11,493 nt of DNA, taken from Eubacterium sp. CAG:248 (lineage in GTDB: Bacteria; Bacillota; Clostridia; Lachnospirales; Lachnospiraceae). Shown piece after piece: positions 6,446-11,493 of the stretch (its first letter is position 1; the number at the start of each line of letters is the position of its first letter). The notes under the pieces are model-generated. The model saw nothing but the letters and a program-made list of their open reading frames with translations. It did not search any database and was not told where the DNA came from. Location of the stretch: positions 1,047-12,539 of the forward strand of contig FR886172.1 in the NCBI GenBank assembly GCA_000436475.1. The letters are read 5' to 3'. The position numbers and the translations under genes are program-made.

Positions 6446-7282
6446 TTATACCTCAGCGTATAACTTTTCCATAAATTCTCTTGTTGCCACTGCATTTTCC
6501 GGAACAGTATTCTCAAGTGTACAATGAACATATGGCTTATATTCCTTGATCTTCTTAAGCAATAGTGGATAATTAAGTCCACCTGTTCCTGCTGCTATTG
6601 ACTTAAGCTCATCGTTCTCAACTACATAATCCTTGCAGTGGACTACTGCGATATCTTTTAATAACAGGTCAAATGCTTTTTCTATAATCTCATCCTGTTT
6701 ATCAATGTTTCCTGTATAAAGAAGGTTAACAGGGTCAAATATAATCTGAAGGTTTGGAGAATCTATAGCATCAAGCACCTTTCTTGCCCTCTCAACTGTG
6801 TTGACTATATGCTTCCATACAGGCTCTATAGCTACTATAACGCCAAACTGTTCTGCATATTTAACTATAGGTCTTAGGTTATCTATAAAACACTGAAGTG
6901 CCTCATCTGAATGATTCGCTGGTTCATACTTGTACTCTTCATTGACAGCACCTGTCTCTGTTCCAACAACTCCACATCCAAGTATACTTGCAAATCTTAT
7001 ATGTGCTTTATACTTCTCGACTATCTCCTTATGCTTTTCAGGATTAGGATTGCAAAGATTAAGATAGCATCCAAGAACTGCCACATCAACCTTATTTTCT
7101 GCACATAACTCCTTAATATACATAGCAAGTCCAGGTGTCATAGTCTCAACTCCCGGCTTAAACTCCTTTATAGACTTTGAAAGTGCTATATGCATACAAT
7201 GAAATCCCTGCTTATGTATGTTAGGGATAAGCTCATCAAGTGGTGCATATGCAACATCATGTGCTCTGATACCTATTCTCAT
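6446..7282 (-). CDS. Sugar phosphate isomerase/epimerase (xylose isomerase-like TIM barrel)
   Basis: This 278-residue cytoplasmic protein belongs to the PF01261-type TIM-barrel family, whose members isomerise or epimerise sugars (hydroxypyruvate isomerase, tagatose/psicose epimerase, myo-inositol enzymes) using a divalent metal. Probable ligands are Glu153 in VAIEPVW, Asp183 in IIFDPVNLL, His215 in VVHCKD and Glu257 in CTLENT, in the expected order and spacing. GTETGAVN (107-114) is the usual strand-loop segment. Asn186 in DPVN and Lys217/Asp218 support the family. ATG 7282 (MRIGIRAHDV) is preferred to the upstream ATG 7348 because a perfect GGAGG (7289-7293) lies 6 bases before it, and the extra 22 residues would be read from the palindrome and repeats of the leader. 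The substrate is not evident. The lyase gene upstream hints at pectin-derived sugars, but terminators lie between them. Confidence 0.82.
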   Translation of the reverse strand: MRIGIRAHDVAYAPLDELIPNIHKQGFHCMHIALSKSIKEFKPGVETMTPGLAMYIKELCAENKVDVAVLGCYLNLCNPNPEKHKEIVEKYKAHIRFASILGCGVVGTETGAVNEEYKYEPANHSDEALQCFIDNLRPIVKYAEQFGVIVAIEPVWKHIVNTVERARKVLDAIDSPNLQIIFDPVNLLYTGNIDKQDEIIEKAFDLLLKDIAVVHCKDYVVENDELKSIAAGTGGLNYPLLLKKIKEYKPYVHCTLENTVPENAVATREFMEKLYAEV

Positions 7283-7301
7283 AATAATCCTCCATTCTTG
7301 C

Positions 7302-7326
7302 GTGTGAAAAATCTTATTTTTCACAC
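7302..7326 (-). promoter_or_regulatory. Perfect 11-pair hairpin just before the isomerase ribosome binding site
   Basis: GTGTGAAAAAT (7302-7312) and ATTTTTCACAC (7316-7326) are perfect inverted copies around a 3-base centre. The element ends 8 bases before GGAGG (7289-7293). As RNA it would form a stable leader hairpin beside the ribosome binding site; as DNA it would make a good operator. The TGTGA/TCACA ends recall a Crp site, but the spacing is far too wide for one. Confidence 0.6.
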
Positions 7327-7373
7327 TAATCCTCTTTTCTACGCTCATTTATCACTAAACTTCTTTTCTGTGC
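7324..7373 (-). repeat. Imperfect direct repeat in the isomerase leader
   Basis: Segments 7324-7344 and 7353-7373 (plus strand, both beginning CACTAA and containing TCTTTTCT) match at 17 of 21 positions, with a 29-base period. They touch the perfect hairpin on its upstream side. Paired direct repeats upstream of a catabolic gene are often regulator sites, but no regulator is encoded here. Confidence 0.45.
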
Positions 7374-7477
7374 GTGTTTAATCTTGAATATTTTATATGT
7401 CTTACTATATTCATACATCATGCTATTTAAAATCTACAGATTTATTTCAGTTTAACATATCAATGCCCAAATGTCAC

Positions 7478-7522
7478 TTATAAGTTCTATTTAAGCTTGA
7501 ATTATAAGTTCTATTTAAGCTT
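7478..7522. repeat. 24-bp-period tandem repeat, two copies
   Basis: Bases 7478-7498 and 7502-7522 are identical over 21 positions (TTATAAGTTC then TATTTAAGCTT), separated by GAA, giving a 24-base period. Each copy ends with the palindrome AAGCTT, and the first overlaps the palindrome ACTTATAAGT (7476-7485). It may be a binding site or a slippage product; no function is claimed. Confidence 0.85.
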
Positions 7523-7533
7523 CTACCTCATAC

Positions 7534-7593
7534 AAAAGCCCCTGTAATGATAATAATTACTGTATAATTAATAAATACTACCATTACAGAGGC
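7534..7593 (-). terminator. Probable terminator downstream of the lyase gene
   Basis: GCCCCTGTAATG (7538-7549) and CATTACAGAGGC (7582-7593) pair at 11 of 12 positions, with a 32-base AT-rich loop. On the minus strand the stem is followed by TTTTGTATG (complement of 7537-7529), a short T-run fitting termination of the lyase transcript. The plus strand is also T-rich after the stem (TCTCTTATTTTAT). The long loop makes it less typical than the relA terminator. Confidence 0.6.
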
Positions 7594-7625
7594 TCTCTTA
7601 TTTTATATAATCTATTAATGTGATA

Positions 7626-7705
7626 CTAGTACATCGTTTTCGAAATAACTACACCTTTCACTTGCCTGCGCGATTGGTATAGTTATTTACGAAACGATGT
7701 ACTAG
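7626..7705. repeat. 80-bp inverted repeat with 30-base arms
   Basis: The left arm (7626-7655, starting CTAGTACATCGTTT) and the right arm (7676-7705, ending AAACGATGTACTAG) are inverted copies at 26 of 30 positions, around a 20-base centre (7656-7675). The first 14 pairs are perfect. It begins 28 bases beyond the lyase stop. No T-run follows on either strand, and a separate, more terminator-like stem lies further downstream. Possible natures are an mRNA 3'-end stabiliser, a second terminator or a small non-autonomous palindromic element. No open reading frame is inside. Confidence 0.85.
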
Positions 7706-7733
7706 ATTGTACGATTAATTATAACAGGAACAA

Positions 7734-10202
7734 TTAGAAGCTCATATCATTCTTACTTATAGCATTATAAAATGTAGTCAATGGTATAAAGCTCTGTGCG
7801 AAGCTTTTTCCTGAATCACCCTTACATATGACCGCATCGTCTGTTATTGTCTTTACGCCTACTGATCCACCAGCTGCTTCATTTATGGCTTTTCTGAATG
7901 TTTTAAGTCCATACTTCAAATATGAGGCATCTCCTGTAAGCTCATAAGCTATAGCAAGTGACTCAAGCAGAAGTGTGTTGTTACCATTTCTTGCAAGACT
8001 AGGAAGTTCCTTATAGTAGAACAGTCCGTTATCCATATAGCAGTTCTCTACAAGATCATCCACCGCATGTATTAACATCTGTTTTACATCCTCTCTTGGG
8101 AATACTCTGTAGTATCTCATAACACTTCCGACTGCAACTGATATCATGAAACCTACTCTTATTGCTGTATTATCTGTGTATGGTGATAACCAGTCTCCAT
8201 ATTCTTCTTCCCATTTCTTGAAACTGTCTATGATCCAGTCGCATTTAGCAAGCCATTTCTTATCATTAGTTTCTACATAAAGTGCTATAAGTGTACGAAG
8301 TGCCCAGCCTGTTTCCCTTGCATTGGCTTCACCTGGCACCTGATACATCGGAGTTTCAAGAAGTCTTAAAACATTTTCACCGATTCCAACAGCTGCCTCA
8401 TATCCTCTCTCATCTCCTGTAAAATGATAATAATCAAGAAGACCTTCAACCCATTCATGTGAGCATACCATAACACCATTCTTACAATGCCCTGCTGTAT
8501 GTTCCCATTGTCCCCCGATTCTTAAAGGATTGCTGCTATAGTGGCATATATCAACATCCATCCAGTGTTTTGCTGCTACTATCAAATAATCAAGGAATCT
8601 TCTTACTCCTGTTCTAGCATACATAAGTGCACAGGCATGCGGATAGTCATATTCATTGTTGCTCCAGACTGGTTTTCCGCCACCTCTTCCCTGGACTGTG
8701 TATCCCATATCTACTGTATCACCCCAGTTAAGCATACCATAGCATCTTGAATGTCCATCTGCTTTTGCCATAAGTGCTATTTCCACATCTTCATCATATT
8801 TATCAGGAAATACATCAAGCATTGCACCAGACTCTTTAAATATCTGAGGTGCTATATATGGTCTGTCTGGCATCTGATATATAAGACTTCTATTATCTAT
8901 CTCCCATATATGAGTTTCTGGACTATGCCAGTGTATAAGGAAGTTCTGTTCTTTTGCCATACCTGACTGCATAGTTATCTCACCTACGCCCTCTGGCACA
9001 AGCATGACCGCTACACCCTCTGCACATGACTTGATTGCCTTAGGATAATTCTGCTGTGCCTGATGCACTGTTACGCAGAATCCATCATCAGCATCTGTAT
9101 AGTCAGCCATAAATGTTCCATATAACACTTCTGCATAATGTTCATTAGCCTCTTTTATAAGATAGCTGTCATCTATTGTCTCATTTACTTCTTCACCATT
9201 CTTACCTATGATAAAGCTTGTCTTATAGTTTGAAGTGGCAACTATAGTCCTGATATCTGAAACAGGAGCCCTGTGTTCTATCATATCAAGCTCTCCTATT
9301 CCTCTTGTCATAAATATAGGTCCATTGTTCTTAGAATTGTCTGTAAGAATATCTCCACATCCAGTTGAATCGTTGCCAGCTGCCATATCTATATGTACAA
9401 GCTTATCTGTTATCCTGCTGTCCTTTGATTTCTTAATATAAAATACAAGTGATTTTATATTAAGTTCTTCGTCTGATGTATTGATTATTCTATATGATAT
9501 GTTTACCCATGGTTTTCCTGCATAGGCTGTGATTCGTATCTCAGACTCTATTTTCTTATATTTTATATCTTCTTTATCTATAGAAGCTGTATTTCCATCT
9601 TTATCAGCCTCAACAACATTATAAGCCTTAGCTGAAAGTGTTACCTCTACAGGACCTGGCTTTACTACACGCCACTCTCCTATAGACATCTTATAATCAT
9701 TTCCTTCTCGGTCCTTTAGAACCGGTCCTTCAAAGTTCTCTTCGGTATATATCTTTCTTCCATCAACTAACCTTGTAAATATACTTTCAGAGTTATCAGA
9801 TACATCAAACTCTAATTCACCACTGTTTACTGTATAACCTGCTTCTGTCTTCTTTACACACACTGCAGCTTTGTGTACATTTACATCCTTTTCTATAGGA
9901 TTATCATAAGACAGCTTAGAAGCTTCTACAGCTTTATCATACTCTTCACTACTTACAGAAAGAATCACTTTTGTGCGCTTGTTAGCTGGGAGATCTGCCA
10001 TAAAGCTTATAAACAGAAACTTAACACTTCCATCATCATAGCTTGATGTCACTTCAGGCTGTATAATGCATTCCTTTCCATTCTGTAATACTGCTATCTC
10101 TGATATGCTTTTAAGTTCACCTTTCTTAAATGGAACTGCTACACTGACGCATTCCTGAATCCTTGGATACCTATATAACTTATCCAGATAAATATCTAAC
10201 AT
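7734..10202 (-). CDS. Exo-rhamnogalacturonan lyase family protein (PcRGLX/YetA-like)
   Basis: The 822-residue protein resembles the exo-rhamnogalacturonan lyase family (fungal PcRGLX, polysaccharide lyase 26, and bacterial YetA-like proteins), which remove unsaturated galacturonosyl-rhamnose units from rhamnogalacturonan I ends. The N-terminal beta-rich domain (about 1-260) includes PFKKGEL and DDGSVKFLFISFMADLPA (57-74), typical of the first PcRGLX domain. A middle beta region follows to about 480. The C-terminal helical toroid (about 510-815) carries NEYDYPHACALMYARTG (516-532), HYSSNPLRIGGQWEHTAGH (554-572) and SHEWVEGLLDYYHFTGD (581-597), where conserved His, Trp and Glu residues suggest the active site. 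There is no signal peptide or membrane segment, so it should act in the cytoplasm on imported oligosaccharides. ATG 10202 has AAGGAGG 8 bases upstream. No transporter, regulator or other pectin gene is adjacent. The family call is fairly firm; lyase activity is inferred. Confidence 0.8.
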   Translation of the reverse strand: MLDIYLDKLYRYPRIQECVSVAVPFKKGELKSISEIAVLQNGKECIIQPEVTSSYDDGSVKFLFISFMADLPANKRTKVILSVSSEEYDKAVEASKLSYDNPIEKDVNVHKAAVCVKKTEAGYTVNSGELEFDVSDNSESIFTRLVDGRKIYTEENFEGPVLKDREGNDYKMSIGEWRVVKPGPVEVTLSAKAYNVVEADKDGNTASIDKEDIKYKKIESEIRITAYAGKPWVNISYRIINTSDEELNIKSLVFYIKKSKDSRITDKLVHIDMAAGNDSTGCGDILTDNSKNNGPIFMTRGIGELDMIEHRAPVSDIRTIVATSNYKTSFIIGKNGEEVNETIDDSYLIKEANEHYAEVLYGTFMADYTDADDGFCVTVHQAQQNYPKAIKSCAEGVAVMLVPEGVGEITMQSGMAKEQNFLIHWHSPETHIWEIDNRSLIYQMPDRPYIAPQIFKESGAMLDVFPDKYDEDVEIALMAKADGHSRCYGMLNWGDTVDMGYTVQGRGGGKPVWSNNEYDYPHACALMYARTGVRRFLDYLIVAAKHWMDVDICHYSSNPLRIGGQWEHTAGHCKNGVMVCSHEWVEGLLDYYHFTGDERGYEAAVGIGENVLRLLETPMYQVPGEANARETGWALRTLIALYVETNDKKWLAKCDWIIDSFKKWEEEYGDWLSPYTDNTAIRVGFMISVAVGSVMRYYRVFPREDVKQMLIHAVDDLVENCYMDNGLFYYKELPSLARNGNNTLLLESLAIAYELTGDASYLKYGLKTFRKAINEAAGGSVGVKTITDDAVICKGDSGKSFAQSFIPLTTFYNAISKNDMSF

Positions 10203-10307
10203 GCTTTATTCCTCCTTGTTATTCCACTGTGCAAACCATTTTTAACACAACAAAACTGTATTAATATGGGTTTTTACCGGTTTTTTTTCATATTTAACTT
10301 ATATCTT

Positions 10308-10336
10308 ATTATACTCACATTAATATCTGCTAACTA
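10308..10336 (-). promoter_or_regulatory. Candidate promoter of the lyase gene
   Basis: On the minus strand a perfect TATAAT (10313-10308) lies 17 bases after TAGTTA (10336-10331), a weak -35. The transcript would begin near 10301, giving a leader of about 100 bases that contains an A-rich stretch around ACCGGT (near 10277). A weak -35 suits a gene that needs an activator, but that is speculation. Confidence 0.4.
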
Positions 10337-10381
10337 CTGTTAAGATTGTCCTTTTTATGATATTATACATATTAATTGACC

Positions 10382-10426
10382 TTTACCTGCTTTAAGTTAG
10401 CAATCAGTACTAAGCATGAAGGTAAA
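10382..10426 (+). promoter_or_regulatory. Possible leader hairpin upstream of nrdG
   Basis: TTTACCT (10382-10388) faces AGGTAAA (10420-10426), and the bases just inside (GCTT near 10389, AAGC near 10413) extend the pairing with a small bulge. It ends 11 bases before AAAGGA (10438-10443), the nrdG ribosome binding site. TTGACC (10376-10381), directly before it, might serve as a -35 box, but no good -10 box follows at the right distance. No NrdR box was recognised in the 250-base divergent region. Confidence 0.3.
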
Positions 10427-10452
10427 TTTATTCACAGAAAGGACTGTACACT

Positions 10453-10977
10453 TTGAATTATGCTGAAATAAAATATAATGATATTGCCAATGGTCCCGGC
10501 GTAAGAACAAGTATATTTGTAAGCGGCTGCACTCATCACTGTAAGGGTTGCTTTAACGAGGTTGCATGGGATTTTAATTATGGCATGCCATTTACTGATG
10601 AAACTATTGATGAAATAATAGAATCAATGAAGCCTTCTTATATAGCAGGATTAACTCTTCTTGGTGGTGAGCCTTTCGAACCAGCTAACCAGAAAGGACT
10701 TCTTCCTTTATTAGAAAGGGTAAAACAGGTATATCCTGATAAGAATATATGGTGTTTTACAGGCTATCTGTTTGATAAAGATATTATGGAGCGTATGTAT
10801 AACACATACCCAGAGACTGCAAGAATGCTGTCTTTCATCGACATATGTGTTGATGGGAAGTTTGTTGAACAACTAAAGGATATGATGTTAAAATTCAAAG
10901 GATCATCTAACCAGAGAACTATTGATGTACAGACCTCGCTTAAGGAGGGGCATGTAGTCATAGCTGATGGTTACTAA
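10453..10977 (+). CDS. nrdG: Anaerobic ribonucleoside-triphosphate reductase activating protein
   Basis: NrdG is the radical-SAM activase that puts the glycyl radical on NrdD, the class III ribonucleotide reductase, allowing dNTP synthesis without oxygen. The 174-residue length is normal. The start MNYAEIKYNDIANGPGVRTS is characteristic, and the cluster motif is Cys26-x3-Cys30-x2-Cys33 in SGCTHHCKGCFN. LLGGEPFEP (69-77) is the SAM-binding GGE segment, and DGKFVEQLKD with KFKGSSNQRTIDV (148-160) closes the family pattern. The start codon is TTG 10453, supported by AAAGGA (10438-10443) 9 bases upstream and by the N-terminal match; no in-frame ATG fits. nrdD usually precedes nrdG, but here the upstream neighbour is the divergent lyase, so nrdD must lie elsewhere. 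dut follows after 46 bases on the same strand, consistent with a shared nucleotide-metabolism transcript. Confidence 0.93.
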   Translation: MNYAEIKYNDIANGPGVRTSIFVSGCTHHCKGCFNEVAWDFNYGMPFTDETIDEIIESMKPSYIAGLTLLGGEPFEPANQKGLLPLLERVKQVYPDKNIWCFTGYLFDKDIMERMYNTYPETARMLSFIDICVDGKFVEQLKDMMLKFKGSSNQRTIDVQTSLKEGHVVIADGY

Positions 10978-11023
10978 AGCTATTTATGCTAATCACAATA
11001 TATAGAAATGAGGATTTATTTTT

Positions 11024-11467
11024 ATGAAACAAAATGTAAATATTAAAAAACTTACACCTGATGCTATTATACCAACTTACGGAACTGAATACTCAGCTGG
11101 TGCAGACCTTTATTCAGGTATGACAGAAGCAGTCACTATAAAACCTGGCACAACTGAATTCATCAAAACAGGTATTGCCATGGAGATACCCGCTGGTCTT
11201 GTTGGTCTTATTTATGCAAGAAGCGGTATGGCATGCAAAAAGGGTGTTGCTCCTGCCAACAAAGTAGGTGTTATTGATTCCGACTACAGAGGAGAGATAA
11301 TAGTTGCCCTATACAACCACTCTGATGCTGCTGTTACTATAGAACCAGGTGACAGAGTTGCACAGATTGTACTTGCTCCTTATATAACAGCTGCTTTTAA
11401 TGAAGTGCAGGAATTAAGTGATACAGTTCGTGGAGATGGCGGATTCGGTTCTACAGGAACTAAGTAG
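11024..11467 (+). CDS. dut: dUTP diphosphatase (dUTPase)
   Basis: dUTPase hydrolyses dUTP to dUMP and diphosphate, keeping uracil out of DNA and feeding dTMP synthesis; it acts as a trimer in the cytoplasm. All five motifs are present in 147 residues: AGADLYS (25-31), ARSGMACKKG (65-74), GVIDSDYRGEI (82-92) with catalytic Asp85 and Tyr88, PGDRVAQIVLAPY (108-120), and the C-terminal P-loop-like RGDGGFGSTG (136-145). ATG 11024 is preceded by GAGGA (11010-11014). The gene is complete, with its stop 26 bases before the window end. No terminator separates it from nrdG. It is the ordinary trimeric bacterial type, and nothing near it suggests a prophage. Confidence 0.95.
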   Translation: MKQNVNIKKLTPDAIIPTYGTEYSAGADLYSGMTEAVTIKPGTTEFIKTGIAMEIPAGLVGLIYARSGMACKKGVAPANKVGVIDSDYRGEIIVALYNHSDAAVTIEPGDRVAQIVLAPYITAAFNEVQELSDTVRGDGGFGSTGTK

Positions 11468-11493
11468 GAATATTGTTGTTTAACACACATTCT

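Larger units (their letters stand above)
7283..7733. other. Repeat-rich intergenic region between lyase and isomerase genes
   Basis: These 451 bases hold no recognisable gene. Reading leftward from the lyase stop they contain a long 80-base inverted repeat (7626-7705), a probable terminator (7534-7593), a 24-base tandem repeat (7478-7522), about 100 AT-rich bases that should contain the isomerase promoter (no clear boxes seen), an imperfect direct repeat (7324-7373) and the leader hairpin (7302-7326). The density of structure is much higher than in the other gaps of the window. Confidence 0.7.

Noticed and set aside
7302..7326. Crp-like site (TGTGA and TCACA ends)
   Set aside because: The half-sites are 13 bases apart rather than 6, so it does not match the Crp consensus.
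7283..7348. Upstream ATG for the isomerase adding 22 residues
   Set aside because: The added part is translated from the palindrome and the direct repeat, has no strong ribosome binding site, and the family normally begins near MRIGIR.
7478..7522. Start of a CRISPR array
   Set aside because: There are only two copies separated by 3 bases, with no spacer-sized gaps and no cas genes.
10203..10452. NrdR box or CcpA cre site in the divergent region
   Set aside because: No sequence close to either consensus was found by eye; ACCGGT with flanking A/T runs does not match a cre site.
10416..10466. 16-codon open frame overlapping the nrdG start, possible leader peptide
   Set aside because: It has no ribosome binding site, has ordinary composition and shows no run of regulatory codons.
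10453..11467. nrdG-dut pair as part of a prophage
   Set aside because: Both genes occur in phages, but no phage structural, replication or integration gene is near and both look like ordinary chromosomal versions.

Overview
The window looks like an AT-rich chromosomal segment from an anaerobic Clostridia, most likely a Lachnospiraceae. The evidence is strong Shine-Dalgarno sites (AAGGAGG, GGAGG), oxygen-sensitive radical-SAM enzymes (HemZ, NrdG), and a relA-MBL hydrolase-hemZ gene order familiar from that group. A large cytoplasmic rhamnogalacturonan-lyase-like protein suggests a pectin user; a Lachnospira/Eubacterium eligens-like gut bacterium would fit, but the species is a guess.

Layout. 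(1) 1-320: AT-rich, palindrome-rich leader holding a good promoter for (2) an Rpn-family PD-(D/E)XK nuclease (321-1346, +). Inside that gene an in-frame GTG with a very strong Shine-Dalgarno could make a 68-residue C-terminal product, as the intragenic antitoxins of E. coli rpn genes do. (3) A large two-part hairpin (1376-1429) separates it from the convergent leftward housekeeping block: hemZ (2988-1474), a glyoxalase II-like metallo-beta-lactamase hydrolase (3743-3114) and a bifunctional RelA/SpoT (p)ppGpp synthetase/hydrolase (6349-4046). relA ends in a clear rho-independent terminator at 3883-3915, so the hydrolase and hemZ are probably transcribed from their own promoters. (4) A PF01261-type TIM-barrel sugar isomerase/epimerase (7282-6446) sits just upstream of relA, with an unusual perfect hairpin before its ribosome binding site. 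(5) 7283-7733 has no gene but is dense in repeats: a 24-bp tandem repeat, a terminator and an 80-bp inverted repeat. (6) A 822-residue exo-rhamnogalacturonan lyase-like protein (10202-7734) without a signal peptide. (7) A divergent 250-bp region, then rightward nrdG (10453-10977) and dut (11024-11467), probably one nucleotide-metabolism transcript.

Together, the isomerase and the lyase look like carbohydrate-use genes placed next to the stringent-response/hydrolase/hemZ block, where related genomes usually carry other housekeeping genes (recalled, not searched). The Rpn gene caps the other end of that block. No tRNA, rRNA, CRISPR array, insertion sequence or known riboswitch was recognised. 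The most interesting items are the possible nested toxin/antitoxin arrangement in the Rpn gene and the intergenic inverted repeats.
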